Part shown: piece after piece, positions 1 through 5,392 of the stretch | Layout of the letters: every line of letters begins with the position of its first letter | How positions within the stretch are numbered: the stretch's first letter is position 1 | Notes under the pieces: model-generated | Databases searched by the model: none | Told to the model about the DNA's origin: nothing | Seen by the model: the letters and a program-made list of their open reading frames with translations, nothing else | Made by a program: the position numbers and the translations under genes | DNA from: Chromatiales bacterium | GTDB lineage: Bacteria; Pseudomonadota; Gammaproteobacteria; UBA6429; Thiohalophilaceae | Assembly (NCBI GenBank): GCA_027070385.1 | Contig: JALXDW010000296.1 | Span: 1-5,392 of the forward strand | DNA: 5,392 nt | Direction of reading: 5' to 3'

Positions 1-549
1 GCCAACTCCATCAGCACCAATAACCGCCCCGGGATGCCTAATGCATCTATCACCAATCTCACAACGCCGTTGAACCGAGACATGATTGTGCAGCTGAACA
101 TCGTTACCTAACACAACGTCTTTCCCAATAAAACAATGACTGCCAATTTGACAGCCTGCAGCAATTTTCACACCGGATTCAATGACAGTATAAGCACCGA
201 TAAAGACGTCTTTATCCAGAACGGCATCGGGATCAACCACTGCCGTTGAATGAATTGCAGCAGATTGTTTCGCTGCAGGATAAAGTAATGTGGCAATTTT
301 AGCGTAAGCCAATAGTGGATTGTCGACAACAATCGCATTCGTTTGACATAAATTAAGATCATCTTTCTGTAAAATAACAGCACTGGCTTGAGTACTGTTT
401 AAAAAGGGTCTGAATGAGGAAGATGCAAGGAAAGTAATCTGTCCCTGAGCGGCTTTTTTAATTGTAGCAACACCGCTGATGACTGTTGAAGGTACCCCAC
501 TGATTTCACCGCCAACCTGTTGCGCCAGCTCTTCTAGCGTAAATTTCAC
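1..549 (-). CDS. lpxD: UDP-3-O-(3-hydroxyacyl)glucosamine N-acyltransferase LpxD, 5' part
   Basis: LpxD transfers a 3-hydroxyacyl chain from acyl-ACP to the 2-amino group of UDP-3-O-acylglucosamine, the third step of lipid A synthesis in the cytoplasm. The first 183 codons are present and the gene runs off the left edge. Residues 1-100 match the N-terminal uridine-binding domain (FTLEELAQQVGGEISG at the start, then GVATIKKAAQGQITFLA and ASAVIL). From about residue 97 a left-handed parallel beta-helix of hexapeptide repeats begins (VFIGAYTVIESGVKI, CQIGSHCFIGKDVVLG, VIGADG). The catalytic histidine (His239 in E. coli) lies beyond the window. The start is GTG at 547-549; it fits the family N-terminus and has an AAGG motif upstream. 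The gene follows skp by 28 nt, as in the usual skp-lpxD order. Residues 159-183 depart from the family consensus in several places (see findings). Family assignment is firm. Confidence 0.95.
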   Translation of the reverse strand, partial: MKFTLEELAQQVGGEISGVPSTVISGVATIKKAAQGQITFLASSSFRPFLNSTQASAVILQKDDLNLCQTNAIVVDNPLLAYAKIATLLYPAAKQSAAIHSTAVVDPDAVLDKDVFIGAYTVIESGVKIAAGCQIGSHCFIGKDVVLGNDVQLHNHVSVQRRCEIGDRCIRHPGAVIGADGVG

Positions 550-559
550 GTGTGATGTA

Positions 560-564
560 CCTTA
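560..564 (-). promoter_or_regulatory. Ribosome binding site of lpxD
   Basis: The minus strand reads TAAGG here, with 10 nt between it and the GTG start at 547-549. The spacing is a little long and the match to the anti-Shine-Dalgarno sequence is partial. It still supports GTG as the start, because no ATG lies in frame in the short gap after the skp stop codon. Confidence 0.55.
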
Positions 565-577
565 TTTTAAATGAGTA

Positions 578-1105
578 TTATTTAGATTCTGTTTTTTTAA
601 GCTTTTCAGCCAGCTTCTTTAATACTTTCTTTGTTATGTTCGAACGCTTGTTTGCGTACATGACATTATCACCAAAAATAACATCAAAATTATCTTCTTC
701 AGCAAGTGCTATCACGGCACTATTAACCACTTTTTGTAATTTATTTAACTCTTCATTACGCCGAATATTCAAATCTTCGGTAAATTCTTCTTTTGCCCGT
801 TTGACATCACGTTTTAAACCAAGAATTTTACGTTCTAATTGTTTACGCCCCGCGGGACTCATAATGGCGCCATCTTTTGCCAGCTTTTCACTTTGCTTTT
901 TTAAGGTCTTCTCCATTGTAATAATTTTACTTTCACGAGGCGCAAACTCTGTTTCCAATTTTTTTCTTGCAGCGGCTGCTTGAGGGGCGTGTTTCAGGAT
1001 ATAGGCTATATTAACCACCCCTAATTTAACCCCATCAGCGTACACCACAGCTGGAGCCAGTAGAAAACAGACTAAACTACTTATTATTATCGTTAAATGA
1101 CGCAA
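578..1105 (-). CDS. skp: Periplasmic chaperone Skp/OmpH, with TTG start
   Basis: Skp is a trimeric periplasmic holdase that binds unfolded outer-membrane proteins as they leave the Sec channel and passes them to the BAM complex. The product has 175 residues (161 in E. coli). Residues 1-23 form a Sec signal peptide with a hydrophobic core and a likely cleavage site after Val-Tyr-Ala (residues 21-23). The mature part opens with a beta-strand (VKLGVVNIAYIL, residues 26-37). A long, strongly charged, coiled-coil-forming stretch follows at about 40-130, corresponding to the tentacles. Its central motif AKDGAIMSPAGRKQLERKI (76-94) is typical of OmpH-family proteins. The strand DNFDVIFGDNVMYAN and a helix with a Lys-rich end close the body. 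The start codon is TTG at 1103-1105, supported by a good ribosome binding site and an in-frame stop just upstream. It sits 12 nt after bamA, its functional partner. Confidence 0.95.
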   Translation of the reverse strand: MRHLTIIISSLVCFLLAPAVVYADGVKLGVVNIAYILKHAPQAAAARKKLETEFAPRESKIITMEKTLKKQSEKLAKDGAIMSPAGRKQLERKILGLKRDVKRAKEEFTEDLNIRRNEELNKLQKVVNSAVIALAEEDNFDVIFGDNVMYANKRSNITKKVLKKLAEKLKKTESK

Positions 1106-1111
1106 ACCACA

Positions 1112-1116
1112 CCCTC
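1112..1116 (-). promoter_or_regulatory. Ribosome binding site fixing the TTG start of skp
   Basis: The minus strand reads GAGGG, with 6 nt between it and the TTG at 1103-1105. The bamA stop codon TAA (1118-1120) is in the same frame as skp and lies only four codons upstream, with no other start codon in that frame between them. The TTG is therefore the only reasonable start that keeps the whole signal peptide. Confidence 0.75.
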
Positions 1117-1117
1117 G

Positions 1118-3385
1118 TTAAAATGTTGACCCCAATGTGAACTGAAATGACTTTGTATCATCTCCCACTTCATCATTCAAGGTATTGGCCCAACTAAAAC
1201 GCATAATCCCAACAGGGGTTATCCAAATAAGTGCCACACCTAACGAAGTGCGTAATTTACCCAAATCAACACTCTCATTTTCTGCAAAAACATTACCGGC
1301 ATCATAAAATGCACTAAAACGCACGGATTTACACTGTTCACTGAATGGATTAGGCAAAATAAGCTCCAAATTACCCACGACTCGCTTACTTCCCCCTAAT
1401 GGATCATTGGTGACGGCATCCCGGGGCCCAAGGCTGCTGAAGTCATAACCACGTACCGAACGACTACCTCCGGCATAGAAATGTTCAAAGGGGGGCAGTG
1501 TTTTGGTATCACCATAAGGTTTTGCATAACCCAGGTTGGTATTAAATAACAATGTCACGTCTTCGGCGAATGGGAAATACTGCAAATAACGTAAACTGAT
1601 TTTATAAAATTCCAGGTCGCTTCCAGGAATGGTTGAATTAAAACTCGCGGAAGCAAGATTACCCCTGTCGGCAAAAATAGCTCTGTTACGCGTATCATGA
1701 GACCAGGATACCCGAGCCTTGTAATTATCATAAATGTTGCCCTGCTGGGCAGTAAAATCCAGAATTGGGGTTGAAGTATTAGTGCCGGTTACAATCTCGG
1801 TATTCTCATACGACAATCCAAACCCCAGCGAATCATTCTCACTCAGTGGCATACCATAATTAACCGAAGCACCATAGCTGTTTGTTTGATAATTACTGAT
1901 ATCAGCTTCTTGTGCAGAAAACTTTCGTTTAAAAATGCTAAAACCTCGACTGACACCATCCTGGGTATAATATGGGTTGGTGTAACTAATGGTATTATTT
2001 TGTACTACTTTACTGTTATTAATGCTAACGCTGACTCGATTACCCGTGCCAACAAAATTATTCTGTGAAATAGAGAAATTCAGGATCGCACCTTGTGTAT
2101 CGTTATAACCCAAACCCGCTGATAAATTCCCCGTTGAACGTTCCTGTACCGTATAATTTACATCGACCTGATCATTGGTGTTTTCAACCACAGGCGTTTC
2201 AACCGTAACCTCATCAAAAAAACCAAGACGATTCAGACGTTTTTTGGACTGAGCAATACTTTTAGTCGACATCCAGTCGCCTTCCATTTGACGAATTTCA
2301 CGACGAATCACCTCATCCTTGGTTTTAATGTTGCCATAGATGTTAATACGATTGACATAAACCCGTCGCCCCGGATCAACAAAAAACGTAAGGTCAACAG
2401 TTCTGTTTTCTTCATCTACTTTAGGCAAAAGATTTATATTGGCAAACGCATACCCCTTCTCAGACAAGCGGTCATTAATGTTTGTACGGCTTAACGTTGC
2501 CTGCTTCCTTGAAAATATATCGCCTTCTTTGAAGGTTAACAGTTTTCTAAGTTCTTCTTCCGGTACTATCAAATCACCTGACAAGGATATTTTATTAACC
2601 TTATATTTTTTACCCTCGGTAATGTTAACGGTAATATAAACATCCTGCTTATCCGGTGTTAATGAAACCTGGGTAGAATTAACCCTGAAATTAATATAAC
2701 CACGATCTTGATAATAGGATTTTAATGTTTCCAAATCAGCTGAAAATAATTGTTTTGAATATTCCTTTCGGCCACCCAAAAAGCCACTACCACCAAGTTC
2801 CAACAAAGCTGATAATTTTTCATCTGTAAAAACAGTATTGCCAACAATGTTAAAAGCATAAATATTCGCTGATTCACCTTCAGCAATCTTCACTTCAACA
2901 TTAACACGGTTCCGTTCCAACGGTGTAATGACCGTTTCAATCTTTACAGCATATTTCCCGAGACTGTAATACTGGCGTTGCAGTTCCTGCTCAATGATAG
3001 TAACGATGGCTCGGTCCAATACATGTCCGACTTTCAAACCAATCTGTTTTAATGCTTCTTCAAGTTGTTCCGTTGGCAATTCAGAATTACCGCTAATACT
3101 CACCTTAGCAATCGCTGCACGTTCAGCAACAAACACGACCAGAATGTTACCTTCCCGTTCCATTTTAACGTCTTTAAAAAAGCCGGTTTTAAATAACTTC
3201 TTGATAGCCTCTGATGTTAATTCTTCTGTTATTTTATCCCCCACCTTTATTGGCAAGTAATTAAAGACAGTACCAGCAGAAATACGTTGAAGACCTTCAA
3301 GTTCGATATCCTGCACGATAAACGGCTCAAATGCATAGGCACTTGCAGCATATAATGATAAAAACGGAACAACTAATCTATGCAT
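1118..3385 (-). CDS. bamA: Outer-membrane protein assembly factor BamA (Omp85)
   Basis: BamA is the core of the BAM complex, which folds and inserts beta-barrel proteins into the outer membrane. The product has 755 residues (about 810 in E. coli). A short signal peptide ends near Ala-Tyr-Ala (16-18), so the mature protein starts FEPFIVQDIELEGLQRIS. Five POTRA domains follow at about 22-91, 92-172, 174-262, 264-342 and 344-417; POTRA5 carries the family motif RLNRLGFFDEV (383-393). The 16-strand barrel covers about 418-755. It contains the loop-6 motif VRGY (644-647), the surrounding EHFYAGGSRSVRG segment, and a C-terminal beta-signal ending in Phe (FQFTLGSTF). The ATG at 3383-3385 is the only start in frame after an upstream TGA. 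The gene lies 48 nt after rseP and 12 nt before skp. The barrel is about 45 residues shorter than in E. coli, largely around extracellular loop 6, and has a single cysteine (residue 685). Confidence 0.98.
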   Translation of the reverse strand: MHRLVVPFLSLYAASAYAFEPFIVQDIELEGLQRISAGTVFNYLPIKVGDKITEELTSEAIKKLFKTGFFKDVKMEREGNILVVFVAERAAIAKVSISGNSELPTEQLEEALKQIGLKVGHVLDRAIVTIIEQELQRQYYSLGKYAVKIETVITPLERNRVNVEVKIAEGESANIYAFNIVGNTVFTDEKLSALLELGGSGFLGGRKEYSKQLFSADLETLKSYYQDRGYINFRVNSTQVSLTPDKQDVYITVNITEGKKYKVNKISLSGDLIVPEEELRKLLTFKEGDIFSRKQATLSRTNINDRLSEKGYAFANINLLPKVDEENRTVDLTFFVDPGRRVYVNRINIYGNIKTKDEVIRREIRQMEGDWMSTKSIAQSKKRLNRLGFFDEVTVETPVVENTNDQVDVNYTVQERSTGNLSAGLGYNDTQGAILNFSISQNNFVGTGNRVSVSINNSKVVQNNTISYTNPYYTQDGVSRGFSIFKRKFSAQEADISNYQTNSYGASVNYGMPLSENDSLGFGLSYENTEIVTGTNTSTPILDFTAQQGNIYDNYKARVSWSHDTRNRAIFADRGNLASASFNSTIPGSDLEFYKISLRYLQYFPFAEDVTLLFNTNLGYAKPYGDTKTLPPFEHFYAGGSRSVRGYDFSSLGPRDAVTNDPLGGSKRVVGNLELILPNPFSEQCKSVRFSAFYDAGNVFAENESVDLGKLRTSLGVALIWITPVGIMRFSWANTLNDEVGDDTKSFQFTLGSTF
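2528..2554 (-). promoter_or_regulatory. Possible sigma-E-type promoter inside bamA
   Basis: On the minus strand GAACTT (2549-2554) is followed after exactly 16 nt by TCAAA (2528-2532). This matches the known sigma-E pattern of the E. coli group (GGAACTT, about 16 nt, TCAAA or TCTGA). It lies in the codons for POTRA4 residues 278-286, so the match may be forced by the protein sequence. If active it would read the end of bamA and then skp-lpxD. Sigma-E control of this cluster is established in E. coli, but this site is about 1.4 kb from skp, which weakens the case. Confidence 0.25.
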
Positions 3386-3393
3386 TATTTCAT
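3385..3393 (-). other. Two-codon ORF (Met-Lys-stop) overlapping the bamA start
   Basis: The minus strand reads ATG AAA TAA at 3393-3385, and the last A of the TAA is the first A of the bamA ATG (overlap TAATG). The Shine-Dalgarno-like AAAAGG at 3399-3404 is 5 nt from this first ATG but 13 nt from the bamA ATG. A ribosome binding at that site would be placed better for the mini-ORF, and could end there and restart on bamA. This reading is inferred from spacing alone; a chance ATG is also possible. Confidence 0.4.
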
Positions 3394-3398
3394 TACAA

Positions 3399-3404
3399 CC
3401 TTTT
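3399..3404 (-). promoter_or_regulatory. Shine-Dalgarno-like site upstream of bamA
   Basis: AAAAGG on the minus strand is the only purine-rich ribosome binding motif in the 48-nt rseP-bamA gap. It is 13 nt from the bamA ATG, longer than the usual 5-9 nt, and 5 nt from the ATG of the two-codon ORF. A weak AT-only stem (TGAAAAC at 3418-3424 with GTTTTTA at 3404-3410, one G-U pair) touches its first base. Confidence 0.5.
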
Positions 3405-3433
3405 AAAAACTTAACTTGTTTTCAGACAACTCA

Positions 3434-4792
3434 CTAACCAAACAAACGTAGCAAATCATTATAAAAAGCCAGACTCATCAGCATTAGTAACAATATAATA
3501 CCAATTTGTTGCCCTACAGCCTCAAAAGAACTCGACACCGGGCTGCCTTTTACTATTTCAATTAAATAATAAAACAGGTGGCCACCATCTAACATTGGAA
3601 TTGGTAACAAATTCAGAACACCCAAACTAATACTGACTATCGCAAGAAAGCCCACGAACTTGCTTAATCCCGCATCAGCTGACAAACCAGCATACTTCGC
3701 AATAGTAATGGGACCACTGATATTACGAACAGAGACTTCACCTTTTACCATTTTATATAAAAACTGTATTGTACGCCCTGTTGATGTCCAGGTTGTCGAA
3801 ATGGCTTTTGTCATACTCTGGAATAACGGGTATTGATAATTTTTTCTCATATTATCCGGGTAAGATGCTGCATGACTGATCCCGATAACACCGACTTTCT
3901 TGCCATTACGCTCGGCAATTTTTGTCTTAACACTCACCTGTTTTATCGTTCCTGCCGATTCAACCGAAAGTTCTATTGTTTCACCGGGATGAGCTGCAAC
4001 CATCTTAGCCATATCATTCCAGCTTGAAACATCAACGCCATTCACTTTTAAAATCACATCACCCTTTTTAAGGCCTGCTTTTTCGGCAGGAAAATCACTG
4101 ACGACCTCCGCTATTTCAGTAGTGGCTACCGGCCGCCAAGGCTTGAAACCTAAAATTGTTAAAATATTCCCTGTTTCAATATCTGCATTTACCGAAGAAA
4201 AATCAAAATGTAAAACAGTATTCGCACCGTTCTCAGTTTTTACTTCCACATCCACAGCAGACTTATCAATCAGGGCTGGTAAGAATTCATTTAAAGCAAC
4301 ATCCCAGATGGGTGTTTCCACATCATTAATGCTTATGATCGTATCACCAGGCTGCATTCCAGCAATAGCAGCAGGACTGTCTTTTATCACTTCACCAACA
4401 ACCGGTACAATCCCGGGCGTGCCATTAACAAACATTAACCAATATGCAAAAATCGCAAAAATAAAATTAAAGAATGGCCCGGCAAATACAATCGCAAAAC
4501 GTTTAGCAACAGGCTGACGATTAAAGGCGCGCCCCAATTCCGATTCCGGCACCTCGACTTCCCGCTCATCAAGCATTTTGACATAACCACCCAGCGGAAT
4601 GGAGGCAACAACAAATTCTGTGTTATCCCTGCCAAATGTTTTCTTATATAAAGGTTTACCAAAACCAATGGAATAACGCAGAATTTTTACACCCGAAATT
4701 TTAGCCACCCAATAGTGACCAAACTCATGGATTGCAACAAGAATAGTAATCGCCACAATAAAAGATAACAGGCTGTATACAAAATCAAGCAT
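3434..4792 (-). CDS. rseP: Site-2 intramembrane zinc metalloprotease RseP
   Basis: RseP is an inner-membrane S2P protease. In E. coli it makes the second cut in the anti-sigma factor RseA after DegS and so frees sigma-E; it also clears remnant signal peptides. The product has 452 residues (450 in E. coli). The first membrane helix (about 5-27) holds the zinc motif HEFGH at 22-26. A membrane-reentrant beta region with the motif IPLGGYVKM follows (65-73), then a second helix at about 97-121. Two periplasmic PDZ domains sit at about 127-215 and 225-300, each with a recognisable Gly-(x)-Gln/Lys-Pro/Lys-Gly-Asp stretch (GMQPGD, GLKKGD). The third helix carries [11 protein letters not shown], giving the zinc ligand Asp402 and Asn394 at the same numbers as in E. 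coli. A fourth helix lies at about 427-446. All catalytic residues are present. The ATG at 4790-4792 overlaps the dxr stop by 8 nt, and no strong Shine-Dalgarno precedes it, which suggests translational coupling. Confidence 0.98.
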   Translation of the reverse strand: MLDFVYSLLSFIVAITILVAIHEFGHYWVAKISGVKILRYSIGFGKPLYKKTFGRDNTEFVVASIPLGGYVKMLDEREVEVPESELGRAFNRQPVAKRFAIVFAGPFFNFIFAIFAYWLMFVNGTPGIVPVVGEVIKDSPAAIAGMQPGDTIISINDVETPIWDVALNEFLPALIDKSAVDVEVKTENGANTVLHFDFSSVNADIETGNILTILGFKPWRPVATTEIAEVVSDFPAEKAGLKKGDVILKVNGVDVSSWNDMAKMVAAHPGETIELSVESAGTIKQVSVKTKIAERNGKKVGVIGISHAASYPDNMRKNYQYPLFQSMTKAISTTWTSTGRTIQFLYKMVKGEVSVRNISGPITIAKYAGLSADAGLSKFVGFLAIVSISLGVLNLLPIPMLDGGHLFYYLIEIVKGSPVSSSFEAVGQQIGIILLLMLMSLAFYNDLLRLFG

Positions 4793-5390
4793 GCCGCTTC
4801 AACCCATCCATTCTATTGATAACTTCAGAAGCTAACAGACGCGCATCAGAATCTGCCTTTACAACAGTTTCAATATTATTAACTTGTTGGCTACTCGTCT
4901 GCTCCAGAACATTTTCCACCACAGTAGAAATCGCCATAAAACCGATTTTATTATCCAGAAATGATTGCACCGCCACTTCATTGGCTGCATTCAGTACTGC
5001 CGGCAGTGTGCCACCTTTTCGCATGGCATTTTCAGCCAGTTTAATACAGGGGAAACGCGCATAGTCCGGTTTTTCAAATTCCAGAGCTGACATTGTAAAA
5101 AGATCCAGGCTCTGTACACCTGAGTCCATTCGTTCTGGCCAGGCCAGTGCATACGCAATGGGGGTACGCATGTCAGGCTGGCCAAGCTGAGCCATCACAG
5201 AACCATCAATAAACTCAACCATAGAATGAATAATACTTTGCGGATGAATAACAATTTGCACATCGTCCACATCAGCAGCAAACAACCAGCAGGCTTCAAT
5301 CAGTTCCAGCCCTTTATTCATCATGGTGGCTGAATCAACCGAGATTTTTCTACCCATCGACCAGTTAGGATGCGCACAAGCTTGTTCAGG
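4785..5390 (-). CDS. dxr: 1-deoxy-D-xylulose 5-phosphate reductoisomerase Dxr (IspC), 3' part
   Basis: Dxr rearranges and reduces DXP to MEP with NADPH and a divalent metal, the first committed step of the MEP isoprenoid pathway in the cytoplasm. The last 201 codons are present, about half of the usual 400; the gene begins beyond the right edge, and the frame is open from the edge with the first full codon at 5388-5390. The fragment opens in the flexible active-site loop with [20 protein letters not shown], followed by GLE. It keeps the residues that correspond to E. coli His209, Trp212, Met214, Ser222, Asn227, Lys228 and Glu231, and the second His of HPQSIIH (His257). The C-terminal helical domain follows, with LNAANEVAV and a final helix ending LKRHA. 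The ATG at 5355-5357 is internal (Met214), not the start. The stop TGA lies inside the first codons of rseP. Confidence 0.97.
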   Translation of the reverse strand, partial: PEQACAHPNWSMGRKISVDSATMMNKGLELIEACWLFAADVDDVQIVIHPQSIIHSMVEFIDGSVMAQLGQPDMRTPIAYALAWPERMDSGVQSLDLFTMSALEFEKPDYARFPCIKLAENAMRKGGTLPAVLNAANEVAVQSFLDNKIGFMAISTVVENVLEQTSSQQVNNIETVVKADSDARLLASEVINRMDGLKRHA

Positions 5391-5392
5391 TG

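Noticed and set aside
552..983. Plus-strand 143-codon open frame opposite skp.
   Set aside because: It is antisense to a firmly assigned gene, has low-complexity Ser/Phe-rich content typical of a mirrored Lys/Glu-rich coiled coil, and resembles no family.
2795..2800. GGAACTT on the minus strand in bamA as a second sigma-E -35 element.
   Set aside because: No TCAAA or TCTGA lies 15-17 nt downstream. The same test failed for GAACTT at 3299-3304 and 3968-3973.
3404..3424. Stem-loop in the rseP-bamA gap as a terminator or leader structure.
   Set aside because: The stem is 7 pairs, nearly all A-T with one G-U, and too weak to act as a terminator; a short poly-T in its 3' arm is not enough.
3458..3463. 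Perfect TATAAT on the minus strand near the end of rseP, upstream of bamA, as a sigma-70 -10 box.
   Set aside because: No TTGACA-like hexamer lies 16-18 nt upstream and there is no extended -10 TG. The bases encode Phe-Tyr-Asn-Asp in RseP, so the match is probably chance in AT-rich code.
4122..4517. Plus-strand 131-codon open frame opposite rseP.
   Set aside because: It lies wholly antisense to the RseP PDZ region, with no good ribosome binding site or recognisable domain; a shadow frame.
4785..5357. Reading ATG at 5355-5357 as the true start of dxr.
   Set aside because: The frame continues upstream to the window edge with conserved Dxr residues (AHPNWS), so this Met is internal and the gene is cut by the window.
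1..5392. A novel defence, mobile or biosynthetic system.
   Set aside because: Every gene belongs to the conserved dxr-rseP-bamA-skp-lpxD cluster. I saw no repeats, integrase, transposase, tRNA or compositional break, apart from a possible oddity at the lpxD edge.

Overview
The window carries a single block of five genes, all on the minus strand. In transcription order (right to left) they are dxr (3' part only), rseP, bamA, skp and lpxD (5' part only). This is the well-known gammaproteobacterial envelope-biogenesis cluster, which in many species continues into fabZ-lpxA-lpxB. The gene order, the RseP and BamA lengths, and a Skp followed directly by LpxD all point to a Gram-negative gammaproteobacterium. 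The AT-rich composition and the protein sequences look unlike Escherichia coli and its close relatives. I cannot name the genus from sequence alone.

Layout, downstream to upstream on the plus strand: 1-549 holds the first 183 codons of lpxD, which starts at GTG. 550-577 is a 28-nt gap with the lpxD ribosome binding site. 578-1105 is skp, read from a TTG start. 1106-1117 is a 12-nt gap with the skp ribosome binding site. 1118-3385 is bamA. 3386-3433 is a 48-nt gap with the bamA leader, including a two-codon ATG-AAA-TAA whose stop overlaps the bamA start codon. 3434-4792 is rseP. 4785-5390 is the C-terminal half of dxr, which overlaps rseP by 8 nt. The window is almost fully coding and no gene-free stretch exceeds 50 bases.

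How the genes fit together: BamA is the beta-barrel insertase of the outer membrane, and Skp is a periplasmic chaperone that delivers unfolded outer-membrane proteins to it. LpxD adds the second 3-hydroxyacyl chain in lipid A synthesis, which supplies the lipid of the same membrane. RseP is the intramembrane protease that, in the well-studied species, cuts the anti-sigma factor RseA when outer-membrane proteins misfold and so releases sigma-E. Dxr makes MEP in the isoprenoid pathway, which feeds undecaprenyl phosphate and quinone synthesis. Tight spacing and the shared strand support one transcription unit.

I found no mobile element, CRISPR array, RNA gene, terminator or new defence-type system. 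The points worth a second look are small: the mini-ORF at the bamA start, a sigma-E-like promoter match inside bamA, the TTG start of skp, a compact BamA barrel, and a run of unusual residues at the window-edge end of lpxD.
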